Of a DNA stretch of 64,000 bases, positions 46,990 to 58,576 are shown piece after piece. Source of the DNA: Blasia pusilla (Eukaryota > Marchantiophyta > Marchantiopsida > Blasiales); assembly GCA_050084515.1 (NCBI GenBank), contig CM114271.1, forward strand, positions 37,696,001 through 37,760,000, given 5' to 3'. The notes beneath the pieces are model-generated. The model was not told the DNA's origin. It did no database searches and saw only the letters and a list, made by a program, of their open reading frames with translations. The position numbers and the translations under genes are program-made. The first letter of the stretch is position 1, and the number at the start of each line of letters is the position of its first letter.

Positions 46990-48870
46990 TCAATGTAAGG
47001 CATAGAAGAATTGGGCACATGAACCTTTGAAAAATGTAGAGTCTTTCATCATCGAATATATTCATAGGACTCCCTTCATATTCAGTCCTACTATGTTAGA
47101 TGTATATCAATTTTCCATGCAAGCTTGATTTCCATTTCTATTAGGTGTTTTCCCTAGAAACAAGCTTTTTCCAAAATTTTGAATTTGTGAAACAAGCTAG
47201 ATTTCCATTTTCCAAGCAAAATAGAAGAGCATCCAAAATATTGGAGGTGATTCACAATGATACGTGGACAACATTACAACATAACCGTAGTGGTTGCCAT
47301 TACTTTGTTTCATTTATTGATGATTGCTCTAAATATATATGAGTATATATGTTTTAGAAACCAAGTCAAACGTATTCTCATTGTTCCAAACATTTAGAAA
47401 TTTGATAGAGAAGCAGACCAGACCAAGGTTGCACTCGGAAAAAGTCCGTGCGGGCGTAGGTATCCATGGCCCGCACTTGACCTCCCCTTGATCCCGCAAC
47501 CTACATCCGGGCTTGGCGAGCACGCACGTAATCTAAGAACTTGTCGCACATTTTGTATCCCGCATTGGCCTACGATAGGCCCGAGTAGGGCGGGGTTGCG
47601 GGCTTGCTCTCTATAGGCATGTGCAGGTTATGTGCAAGCCAATTCTTGCCCGCCTCCCTTCGTATAATCTCGCACCCATTTCCGCATCCAGAGCCCGTGC
47701 GGGCAAGTGGAGTACCAAAAAAAAGTGGAGGAAGAAAAACAAGTAAAAAAACTGATAAATGAAATTGGTTAAAGGGAACAATTGGGAGAGCCATACACAA
47801 TTTTCTTAATCATTGGGCATATGCGTGGATATGTCCGTTTCCGTGCAACCTTGGACTAGACATTTTATTTTTAAATTGCGTCAGGATGGAGGAGAAGAGT
47901 ATCTCTCAACAGATTTTGATTATTACTTATGTAATCAGTGTATTCAATAAAGAGTCATTTGTCATTCCACTCGATAATGAAATGAAGTGGTTAAGGGGAA
48001 CAATTGACATATTGCCAAGGTTGCACCAACTATGTTGAATAAGAAAAATATGTCTAAGGTGTATTGGGCAAAGACTATAACATACACAATTTTCTTAATC
48101 ATTGAATTCCAACAACATGAGTTCATGATAAGACTTCACTTGAAAGCTTCACAACAATGAAGCTGATTTTTCTTTCAGAAAATCTTTGGTTTTATTTGTT
48201 ATGCTTATGTCATTCTTTTTGAAAGATGTCAAAAATCATTATTAAAATTTGAAAGATGTATCTTAATTGGCTATGTTGATTAAACTAAGGGATCTAAGTG
48301 CTACATCATATAGGCAACTTACTATTAGTTGTGATGTTGTTTTTAATGAGTTAAAGTCATGGTATATTCCATTTGAACGTATTCCATCTCTCAATATGCC
48401 TGTTGAGGGGGAGAATATGAATTTAAAAAAAATTAAATTAACTAAAAATTTTCCAAGTACTAGAGAGGTCTTAGAATTTTCAATTAAATCTTTCAATCCA
48501 TGGTTGATGGAACTCAATAAAGATGGAGAAACGCATTTATTCAATTTGCTAACACTAGTTACAACTCAAGTGAATTGTTGCTTTGATAAAGTAAGTCTAT
48601 ATTTGAAAGGTATCCACCTTTGAAAAAAAAACTTCATAGATCAAGGAGAGTTACACATAATGCTCATAGATTCAGAAATAAAGGAATTCTTGCAAAATAT
48701 CATACATAAATGATGATTTTCCTTTAAGAACATCAACAGAATTATTTTGAAGAAGTTGTATGTAAGGTCAAATGAATTGAAGAAATAGAGGAAGAGATTC
48801 TTGCATTAAGGTATATACAAACGTGGAAGTTGGTTGATATATCTCATGATAAGGAAGCTATTGGTTAACA
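46990..48870 (+). mobile_element. Ty1/copia retrotransposon, degraded, interrupted by a hAT-like element
   Basis: The plus strand shows copia-type order: GAG-pre-integrase HRRIGHMNL (about 47005), integrase start HNDTWTTLQ and FVSFIDDCSKYIW (47240-47342), VLETKSNVFSLFQTF up to 47420, then the hAT-like insertion. After it come LRQDGGEEYLSTDFDYYL and NMSKVYWAKT (47870-48080), ISCDVVFNELKSW (about 48320), and the start of RT (EEEILALRYIQTWKLVDIS, about 48800). Integrase before RT defines copia. Many stops and shifts are present. The catalytic Glu position of NGVAERKN reads Lys. No RT core follows, so the element is truncated near 48870. Confidence 0.88.
47424..47853. mobile_element. hAT-like non-autonomous element, copy 5 (nested in copia)
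   Basis: The 430-bp element starts CAAGGTTGCACTCGG and ends CCGTGCAACCTTG. The flanks GACCAGAC (47416-47423) and GACTAGAC (47854-47861) match at 7 of 8. Copia integrase reads up to the left edge and resumes just past the right edge. Its interior has GTGCGGGC and GCCCGCAC words. This is the best-preserved pair of termini in the family. Confidence 0.9.
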
Positions 48871-49204
48871 GAGCTGGTTCCAACGCACCAAAGATCTTGG
48901 CAAACGCAAAGCAAAAGATAAGGGATAAATGATTCTATAGCATAGAGATGTCGAAGGATCACATAGTGGAATTTTGGGGCTATTGTATTATTTTAGAATA
49001 GGTATTCTAAAAGCATTTTATAACTTTGCAAGATTTTTTTAGAGATAACAATCTCCTTGGTGCAATGAGAATTCTTATCCCCTTGCACATGCCTTCCAGC
49101 CAAGAGGGCTTAAAAAATTGGATATAAGGACTTGGATGAATTGTGCAAACACTTTGGAGGCTTGGTATTCATTAGGGGACAATTAATTTTTTTTTTTGTT
49201 AAAC

Positions 49205-49535
49205 GAGAGTTCCAATTTTTAAGATGATGGCTAAAATTGAGTGGAAGGATCATAATTTTGGAGACTTATGGGCTATGGTAAGTTGGAATCTATCTTTAAA
49301 CTACAAGTTTGCAAACTTCCGAATCATAGCTAATGTTGCAAGAGTTCAATATGTTAGTATTGCTATATGTAAGAGAGCATTCTCCTTTCAAAACATGATA
49401 AAAAATTAGTCTCGTATTACATTGACCACAAAATACGAGGATACAATTTTGAGGATTGCCTTAGAGGAATCCTCCATAGATTATGAGGACAAGTTGTGTG
49501 AGTTTGTGGTTTTGTGGAAAAAATATGCTCACTTA
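49205..49535 (+). pseudogene. hAT-type transposase C-terminal remnant
   Basis: Two plus-strand frames separated by a stop read SIAICKRAFSFQNMIKN, then RITLTTKYEDTILRIALE and DYEDKLCEFVVLWKK. They resemble the C-terminal end of hAT-derived proteins (CERxFSxQNRIK, then LEAMLRVALEG, then a terminal LWK). The upstream catalytic RNase H-like domain was not recognised. Whether it relates to the nearby hAT-like elements is unknown, because its own termini are not visible. Confidence 0.6.
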
Positions 49536-51308
49536 ACATTATTTTCCAATCTTAAGAGATATATTTCCTCCCAAGTAGAACTAGAATGTGTCCAAACATT
49601 TCAAATTTTTTCACATTTGTTGATCTATTTTGTAAAAATAATGAATTTCTTTTGTAGAAATTAGAGCCTCTTTAATTAGAATGCTTTGGAGCTGCAAGTA
49701 CTCTTAAGTGAAGGATCCTTCACTCCCAAGTAGTGGAGAGGCTTGACCAGGTTTACCTCATGCCAAGGATTATTACTATTATTATTTAGTAAAGACGTGA
49801 TTCATATAAAGATCTTGATGTGGATACGGGCTATTGAGGAGTGGGGAGGTTTGGGGAAAGATGCGGTCTAGACTTTAATGGAGTGTAGGAGGAAGAAAAG
49901 AAGTGAAGAACCTAAGAGTATGAGGAGAAACCTTGTCTGCATCACTCCAAACGGCTATTGTTAGAAGTCGGCTGTCGACTTTAAAAAAGTGTAAAAAAGA
50001 AGAAGAAAATGATTCAGTGAAATTAATTGCTTGCACCAAAAAAGGCAATATCCAGCTGAAAATGTGAAACTTACCAACCTATCCGACCCCACATAAAAAA
50101 TTGGTTGTAAAATCTAAACTACTAGTAATTGCGTGGCGATCTTAAATAAACTCCCCAAACTTTGATGGTGAAAGTTTTTAACCCCACACCATGAGAAGTG
50201 CAACATCAATGTGCAAAAAATAGACGAGCCTCACACCTATTTATCCTCCGATTAGGTCAAGAGGGTAAGTAAGACAAGGAACAGTACTACATTTTCCTAA
50301 ACGCCGGGGAAGAGATTTTTCTTTTTATTCTTTTCACCCCATAGGTTCAAACCAATTGGGAGGAGTACCTCACGAATGGTGATATGAATCAAAATACACA
50401 AAAGTCGTGGCCGAGTTGGTTTACAAGGAGTTTTTCCCCAAGAGCCGATACCTTGCTAGCAATAAGGATAACTCCGATGTATGACCTGGTTTTCAAATAC
50501 TATCCACATAGAAAAACAATTCAAAAATTTTTGCACCCCAAATAATTCCACACATGCAGACAAAATACAAACTTGAATTAGTATTGTGACCTTGAACCGC
50601 TGTTCGAGCGGGCACATATGCTAGACTAAACGTATTATCGTGGGCATGAGATGGAAATGAACGGGTTGCTATCGAGTGCTTGGAGTTCGTTCTATCGTCT
50701 TCATTCGAAGAAATGTCGTCTTAATTTTTTTGAGTTAAGCTCCAATAGAGTTCTCTATACGTGTTATCTTTTCGAATTTGTGGATGTTTTGACAAAACAT
50801 ATATATGTAGATAACAAGTTTCAAGTATATTTGTTGCAAAGAATGTTCCAAAACAAATGGACGAATTATCTGAAATGAAATCCAAATGAAGACTCGAAAG
50901 TAAACTACGAAAACAGTTTCCCTTCCACTCAGTTTCTGAGACCGGAAGCTCACGGGTGCACTGGATGATTGATGGTTGTGCGTTTCTTCCAATCCTTATT
51001 GCATCGGCGATTGCGCGAAGGAAAGAAGAAAATTGCGTGAAGGGAAAGAATTTTGTCATGTCCATAGTTCCTGCGTTCCAGGCCAGTGGTTGGGGGCAAA
51101 CTCACGGTGCAGGGAAACTGGAGCGGTATGGGAGGAAACTCTCTCTACAAATGCGTCGCATCCATCGTATCCGACTAATAGACATGTACGGATTGGCTGA
51201 GTGCATCTGGTACACAAGTCCACAAGAAACGAATGCTGAACGCGTCGTGTGATGGATCGATGTGCTCATACATACAGATCGAGAACTCTTCCAGACCATG
51301 AAGGAAGT

Positions 51309-51366
51309 AAGTCAGTCAGTCAGTCAGTCAATCAATCAATCAATCAATCAATCAGTCCGTCAGTCA
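51309..51366. repeat. GTCA/ATCA tetranucleotide microsatellite
   Basis: Five GTCA-type units pass into six ATCA units and back to GTCC/GTCA, suggesting two related arrays joined by point mutation. Confidence 0.93.
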
Positions 51367-51392
51367 CAGATTGGATTCAGTAGTTTTGAACG

Positions 51393-51592
51393 GCAGATGA
51401 TGACTACAGGGTTTTAGTTGGAAGACGACTGAGCAGAGGAACATGAAGTCAGTCAGATTTTCCAGTTTTCTGAGTTTTCTACGACCGACGATGACTAACA
51501 GGCTTTAAATGGGAAATAACTGAACAGGGAACTGACAGGATGAACATGAAGTCAGTCAGACTTCCTAGGTTTTAGAGTTTCCCTCGTCAGAA
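51393..51592. repeat. Tandem duplication, about 100-bp unit
   Basis: Two neighbouring copies share GATGACTA, CAGG, GACTGA/AACTGA, AACATGAAGTCAGTCAGA and a TTCC..GTTTT..GAGTTT end. The second copy carries an extra AACTGACAGG. No coding is associated with it. Confidence 0.75.
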
Positions 51593-53471
51593 AAAGCTAG
51601 GGGACAGACATGGATCTGGGAGTTGGGATGGAGTTGCTGAACTCTATTCGTCACCAAGATTTTTCAAACGTGGCGGAAAGTGAGCTATGCTCCATAATAC
51701 GACTGGGTAGGTTTCCCTCCACGGTAAGGTCGGGGGTTCCACTGCCATTTGCTCTGTGTAACGTACCTAGGGGTAGTCAGAATCTGGGCAATGTGCACGT
51801 TTCAAACAAGGCATAAGCCAAGTGGGAAGCGTCCTAATGTACGTACGTAGTTTTCTGGTGGATTTGGAGCAGGCCATGGAAAATCAGACAAAAAGCTTCC
51901 AAACTTGCCATTCCTGAGGCGTTTCTCCCTTTCGGATCAAGGCTTTCAACAACGAGTATCTTTTCCTCCTCTTTGAGAGATTCTGAATGCTAGACTTCGC
52001 CCTGGATTCTAGGCGTGGCTTGAGCACATACAAGCATGGAAGCATTTCTTGATTGACGTGAGTCTAGTTTTCATTGAAAGTACATACCTGCAGTTCTGAT
52101 GAGCGCAAAGCTCTGATAATCAAGACAGACCGGATGTATCAGAAGTCCAGGCCAGTAGAAGTTAGTGACGCGAGCACAGAAGCCACTTAATAGCTCCGAC
52201 AAACTCTCGGCCTACCGGGAAAGGCGGACGTTCTGTTTTCGCCTGTCTCGAGTGGCGGAGATGCGCTCTCCAGACTGTCCAAAGGTCTCCTGTCTACACC
52301 CCTGATTATATCAATGGCTGCCCAAAAGATTTTGGGTCAGTCCGATTTTCGATTAATCCGTTGGACAAAGTTCAGTAACTATCACGACTTGAGGGGGAGT
52401 GAAAACAAGTTTGTTTGGATGGATAGTTGGATCGTGATATACAGTCGATTATGCAGCTCAACAAGGTCGGCTAAGAAAGTTGAGAAACCATCGGACTTGG
52501 ATAACGCAACTGCAACATCCTTTTCTCCTATCGAGACCAGACTGCATGTCTACAAATCGGACGCTTAACTTCAAAAATCTTGATAATGAATTAAATTTGA
52601 ACTCGAGACAATTTCCTACATTTCTTCGTAGACATGCCTTGAGCTGACCCGAATGAGAGGGCTCAAAGAGATGTGTGAACCTTGAACCACATTCACGAAA
52701 AATGTGAGCCCTAAGCATTCAAGGATCGGAGTGGTTGGGCGGGTGGGGAATGAGAGAAGGGAGAAATAAGCTCTTCGAACTCTCAGGGTTGATGACGTCG
52801 TTTGATCGTGTCGTTGTCTTTCCTTTGGATCCCCCCAGTACATCACTCCACATTACTGCTAGCCTAAACCTCAGCGTTTTCATTCTGCGTTACAACTTGA
52901 TGAAAACTCAAGTTATCTTTTCATCGGTTGTAAATTTACGGTGAGGATTGAAACTACTAAGCTCCCAGAAAATAAGGAAAAAGGCACGAGGGAAACTACT
53001 AGACTTCAGGTTAGCATCGTGCTCTATTATCGGAACTCGTGTCTAGATCTGTCAAGGAAATTCTTTACTCTGCATCTGTCGAAAGTAGGAATTACAATTA
53101 CCTGAAGCTAGAGTACATCGAGCTGAGTACGGAACGAAGTGCACAAAGGTGCTTGATCTTAACTCCAAAGTTGGGAGTGATGACACTCTAGCCTAATGTG
53201 ACTTTTCGAGTTGGGCTTCGTTGCCTCACTAGCTAGTACTGTGCTCAAGCTGTTTGCCTCATGTGACAAATCCCCGCCACAAACCTTGGACACATCCTTG
53301 CCCAAATGTCATGTTCAACCGTCAAAAGTACTCAAGCTGCAAGATATAGGATCTAAACTAAGACTTGGAGCTAGAACAGCAGAATCCTGTGCGATGGGGT
53401 ATAGAGCCAAAAGGTGTCGGTCGTGTTGTCTTAGGTTAGATCTCAAAGACACGCAAAAGGGTGAGAGAGAA

Positions 53472-55872
53472 TTATGTGTCTGAGACATCCTTCTCTAGTC
53501 CCTCGATATACCGATCGTAGTATTTTGCCGCAGTCTCCAGATCCCCCAGCTCTGTGTAACAATCGGCTATTGCTCCATACGCCTCGTTATCTCCAGAGTT
53601 CTCTTGAGTCATTTGAGAAACTGTCAACACCATTGTATGGTACCTAATTGCCTCTCTGTATTTTCCTTGTCTTTGACAGGACGCACCTGTGTGACAAGAA
53701 GAGAACAAGCTTAAGATACTGCGCGGATTCATTCAGGATGAACAAGATGGAGTTTTGAACTTGACTGGGAGACGCAAAAGAGGGTCCAATCAGCCTGATC
53801 CTTTCACCCATATGCAAACGCCACGAATTGGATTCAGATTCCGTATACTTAGTAAATACTGCATTACTTAAGTAGAGCCTGTTGTAACCTTGTGCCCAAA
53901 GACTCGGTGTCCTGGTTGTCGGTGGTGGGGATTGGGATGGATGCAGTGGGGTGAACAAGTGAAGAAAGTAGCATATGACAGGAAGAAACTCTCTCCGATA
54001 GTGATTGCCTACGATACAGAGTCAGTATGCAGCTGCCAGGCATCAGCTTCTGTACGCATCCTAGAGATAAAGGTTCCGACAAGTCCAAGGTACACTCCAC
54101 AGGTAGCAAGGAAATACACTGTACAACCACAGTTGTGAAGACATAGGGCAATACCTAGACCCCGGGCAGTTTTCTTCTCCTCAACAGAATCTCTCAGCCT
54201 TTTCGCTATTGGAAGAGCTTTTTCGAACTCTGCAAATGCCCTAGTAGGATTTTGCTCTCTGAGCCAGCGTTTCCCGGCCCTCAACCTCATCATTAATTCC
54301 TCCCTCACTGGATCTATCCGTACCTGCATCCATTCCAACACAAAATTTTCAGTTATTGAATCATAGGAGTTCATCCGGCTCTCTCACGTTCATTGGCATG
54401 TCAAACAAATGAGAACTGCGAGTTTTGCTGTCTACCTGAGTATCTGTCACGCGTCCACTACCGACTGGAGCATAGGTCAAGTTGGGAGCATATGATTCCA
54501 CTCGGGACTGGCGCCTCAGATTCAAATTTATCTGCCGAAGTTGCGTGTTAATTTTCTCCAGCTCTACTTTCCTATTTCGGGCCAGTACACCTGATGAGTT
54601 GCAAGAAAATATTTTAGTTTGATCCCAAGACTTTGCCGGACAGTAAGATACTTCGCAGTAGCAAATCATGAATAACAAAAAGGGAGGATTCTGAACCCTA
54701 GTCATCGGCACCACTGATGAGCAACTTCACACAAAGCCATATGTGGAGACGAACTGATTCAAATTGAGATCCGCCGAAAGCTAGATTATGAGACCTTATC
54801 CACGGCATTTTTTCATCATATAAAGTTCGAGTCTTCAGAGAACTGAGGCATCCAGACAGTGATTTCCAGTTTGTAAAGTTACAGCCACCCTATCCGGCTA
54901 AAAGGTACCCGACTACAAATCTCCTACTATTATTTAACCTTCCCAAATTCGTTACCTCACAATTCTCTCTAACACTAAGAAGCCTGCCCAACCTTTCAGC
55001 CAACCAAGACTCATCTAATAACATCACTACCGAATCTGGTCATTTACTTTGATGGGTTGCAGCTACTTCCAAATCGATCTTATAGACGAGTCACTTACCA
55101 CCAACAGCGGCTCCAGTAAGAGCAACGGCTTCGGCAACGCAGGCAATGATGAACATCAAATTTGGGTTCCCATCTGGAGCAGGTGGGGCTTCCACTGCTG
55201 CGAATACATTTTCAGAGACTGCAAATCCAAGCAGTGTTGTAGCAAGACAAACGATTGCGCCGTTCGAGATATTGTTCCAACGTCCCACCTGAACATCCAA
55301 AATCAGCACTCCATCAATTTAGATTTTAGACAGTGATTGCCAGAAACGGCCAACTGTGAAAAGAAAAGTCGACAAGGACGAAAGGAACAGAAAATCCAGG
55401 ATCTAAACATTCCAAGTTTCCTGCCCGATGCAAAGTGAATCAGTAACGAAATCCCGGAAAACACACGGACAAAGAAGAAACAAATTGTAAGACGAGATAT
55501 TCCAAGTTTCCTGTTTAGTCAATCAGTCTAGCGTAACTACAGGATCAACTTCAAAGACAGGAGATACAGAGGTCTCATTTCAATAAGCTGCAGAGGAAGT
55601 AAGGGTTGTAGTCAATCGAATACATCCTCAATTTTGGGCAATACAGGAACTGGAGTATTGTCTTTCCGCGATATGCTGTGTTCGTTGAAGGCTTGCCTGA
55701 ACTCCAGCCACTTCCCGCTGCTTCGGGAACGTGCTCCCAGCACGGCACCGACATTGCTGCTGAACCTCACCCTTTCAAAATTCCCTTTACCACTGGAAAA
55801 TCTGGTTCTGCTCAGCAAAGCAGGCGACAAAGAAGATGGCAGGCAGCTTGCACAGAACATGGAAGTTTCCAT
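53472..55872 (-). CDS. Plastid-type TPR protein with two membrane segments
   Basis: Five minus-strand exons (55872-55624, 55288-55099, 54590-54436, 54323-54155, 53686-53472) join in phase through GT-AG introns into 325 residues. Residues 1 to about 70 are Ser/Arg-rich with few acidic residues, starting METSMFCAS, like a chloroplast transit peptide. Two hydrophobic segments follow (about 93-113 and 127-146), then a basic coiled-coil-like helix (149-178). Three TPR-like repeats fill the C-terminus (about 212-243, 248-280, 289-321), with AIADCYTELGDLETAAKYYD the clearest. This layout suggests a thylakoid or envelope protein that exposes TPRs for protein contacts. It recalls Arabidopsis chloroplast TPR protein At1g78915, a match from memory. 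An in-frame ATG 13 codons upstream is possible, but METS fits a transit peptide better. Confidence 0.85.
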
Positions 55873-55916
55873 CGTCGTAGAGATTACACTATACTGAAGC
55901 TTAAACCCCATGAGTG

Positions 55917-55950
55917 ACTCTCTCTCTCTCTCTCCCTCTCCCTCTCTGTA
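55917..55950. repeat. CT-rich tract upstream of the TPR gene
   Basis: CT repeats on the plus strand, hence GA repeats on the sense strand of the TPR gene, about 45-75 bp before its start codon. GA/CT tracts are common in plant leaders and core promoters. Confidence 0.85.
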
Positions 55951-56003
55951 TTTCCTGTGGAATTAGCACCCGCACTTGCACTTGCCGCAGCAAGATCTTG
56001 ACG

Positions 56004-56267
56004 ATGGACGGGGTCTCCCCAATCTCTTGCTCTCTCTTAGTCTCCAAACTCGACTCCGCAATCGCTGCTCTCCAAGGGAAACAAAAGTCACAAAATTTTC
56101 CTCAGCCAGAGAAGATAATTTCTGCGACATCTTCGGGTGGGCATCGCAACGATTCAGAAATCTCAGATCCTGGGTGTATCTGGTGTGCTATTGAGGACCC
56201 CACTCCCACGTCCAGCATGGCAACGAAACACGGGATAGACAGAAGGATAAACCTCGAACTCCAATGA
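56004..56267 (+). CDS. Possible short open frame divergent from the TPR gene
   Basis: The 87-codon frame starts MDGVSPISCSLLVSKLDSA with a CT-rich tract just before it, like a plant leader. It contains LDSAIAALQGKQ and, later, GCIWCAIED. The family is not recognised. It may be a first exon of a divergent gene, or the TPR promoter read backwards. No continuation was identified. Confidence 0.2.
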   Translation: MDGVSPISCSLLVSKLDSAIAALQGKQKSQNFPQPEKIISATSSGGHRNDSEISDPGCIWCAIEDPTPTSSMATKHGIDRRINLELQ

Positions 56268-58576
56268 CGAAGATTATCCTCGAGTGTACCCAATTAATTA
56301 GCCAAAACTTAGGGTAGAATCCGCAGATCCTCTTCCCTTCGGCGGACTGGACTCAGTAGATTTCACGACATTCGGGCGGTCAACAGAGATGAGGGTGTGT
56401 GTTGAGACATGCTAGCTTCTCATCGAAGTCACGAGGACGCCCCACTACCCACTCACTAGCCCTCGCTCCGAGCACACGCCAGAGCGTGTCCTCGCCGTGT
56501 CCGTTGGCAAGCTACGTAATCTTCGCTTCGCTTTATAAACTTTTTCGTCGTCCCGAAACTCCATTGCTAATCGCAGGCTTCGAGATGTAATAGCGACTGT
56601 GGCCGATAGAACTAAATGCACGTATGGCCGATGCTCATCAGTCTTCATGCCAACGAGGAGAGAAGTATTTTGAATTTAGAACGAGCATCGTCGTCAGGAA
56701 TAATAGCTCATGCATCGTGAGCTTACCCTTAAAATTTGTAGCTTAGAACTTGCGCCGACTTTGGTGGCAACGAACTTTATAAAACGTCCTCCATATATCT
56801 ATACTAGGAAGGAAGAGAGAATGTAGCACATCGAATAATGTGGAAGACTTCATGCAACATACATTTTAATAATCTGTAACAGGAGAAAACTCATTACAAT
56901 ACAAGAACGGAAGATAACACAATGAAAGCACAAGCAGAAATTCTTCTTACCTTTTGGGCACCATGGTTCTAAGCTCTACACTAATAATTTGGGACCTGCC
57001 TGGCAGACATCTGTCCTATCCTATCCTATAGACTAGTGCTATCGATACGTAAGTTTCCGGCTGCTGTCACTTTGCGCCTGTCCGTCGCGCCGTTTCAGTG
57101 GTTCTAGATCTCGTGAAGTAATTACAATCAACATTTCCCACGCATCCGTTCGTGGTTTGGCGTCATTTGGTTGTGCTCCAGTTAGATGACAAGACAACAG
57201 TTATTGGCCGAGATCTTTGCACTTGTGCCAACGACTCAAGTGGCAAACTTTTGTTCTCTCCGCAAGTTCAAGTGCACTGCCCGGATATCGAATTCAATGA
57301 ATACGTGCGACTACTTCGTGGCCTGGAGGGAAATTCTACTCGTAGGGAAAAACGTTCAAAAAAATGTACTTGTAGATTGTGATCACTTTGAATAGTTTTC
57401 AGTGATTTGTCGGAAGATTACAGTGACAAAGTAAAGGATATGCCAATAGCTTCTCAATAAGCTGAAATGAATGACCACATGTACTCAAGATTGTCCAGCT
57501 GGTCGAAAGATTTCGCGGATGACAGGAAATAATCCCCCACAAGATCTTCAGGAGCATTATTTTTTGAACATTACGATGAAGCTACTTGATCAACATCAGG
57601 GTGCATAAATCAACCCCACCAAATTGTGGTCAGACCAGAACCTACCCATTCCGTAATTATGGATGAAAATGATGGATTTGGTTCAACTTCCGGTCTGAAA
57701 GATTTTACTCTGAGCCCCCAAGAGAGGTAAGAGTATATTTCGAGCGTTCTCTATGGACAGACTTGGGTAAAGATCGCTGGTATCAACTGTACAGTATTTT
57801 TTGAAAGAATATTCGCATAATTGGTAATATGTCTTCCACATCCATCTCAGCTCTGTGGTAGAAGTGACTGCTCACAGTTGAAAAACACAGTTTTAACTTC
57901 AGCTAGAATGCATTTTGACCACAACGCTTTTCTGACTGCATAATGACATCCACGATCTTAGAATAAATTGGTTCCCTTCTTGATTTCTCTACAACTTCAA
58001 CTAAGAAAAAAACATGTTTGAAAGCATTGTGAGAAAAGTGAGGCATTATATACAGTTCTCTTGGTTTAAGTGTCATGCATATAAGAAAGTCAGGTGCAGG
58101 TTAAGACTGAGAAATCATTCTTTACCACTTCGAGCTCCAAAATAAGGTCGTGCTAGATGACCTGTCAAATAGCATTTCTATGATGGTAGAACTCCAAGAT
58201 TCAGACTCACGCCTCTGCACGAATAAATGTTTTTCCAATATTAGCACACCAGATAAGCTGTTGACTATCTATATTGTAGTTTGAGAAAGGGGGTTACTAT
58301 GTGAGAAAAGGCTGTTCTAAATGAGATGAAACTTTTTTAATAGACGAAAGGTGGTGTATCATATTGACTCTTATGGAGAGAATATCAGGTTAGTCACTAA
58401 ATACACGTGATTACGTTAGAATGGAACGATGAAATGTGCCTTGCTTTTTATAAAGTTGTCTGACTTTTAGAATATTTTTACGATGGGTTGCCTTACTAGT
58501 ACATTCAAAACGATGATGACTACAGGTGCTCGACTCACCCTGCCCCCAAAAATTGAGAGGGAGAGAAGTGACATTC
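56268..58576. other. Intergenic region between the TPR gene and MOS4
   Basis: Upstream of the TPR gene and downstream of MOS4, with no supported gene. A Helitron-like start (host A, then TCTATATTGTAGTTTGAG) lies at 58268 without a recognisable 3' end. A TTTATAAA word lies at about 56531-56538, some 660 bp upstream of the TPR start codon on its strand. Confidence 0.5.

Larger units (their letters stand above)
49540..53470. other. Region with no recognised gene
   Basis: The left half is AT-rich; from about 50600 it becomes GC-balanced like the gene island to its right. It includes a tetranucleotide repeat and a tandem duplication near 51310-51590. Open frames reach only 114 codons and lack known domains. 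Confidence 0.5.

Noticed and set aside
48014-48025. A lone CAAGGTTGCAC that matches the hAT-like terminus
   Set aside because: It falls in copia integrase coding sequence (the HIAKVAPTML segment) and has no partner end or duplication, so it is a coincidence.
51690-51745. tRNA-like words (GGTAAGGTCGGGGGTTCC)
   Set aside because: No acceptor stem or anticodon arm can be folded around them, and the B-box match is partial.
56460-56495. Imperfect hairpin CGAGCACACGC / GCGTGTCCTCG
   Set aside because: A mismatch leaves only short perfect arms, which is not unusual for 64 kb.
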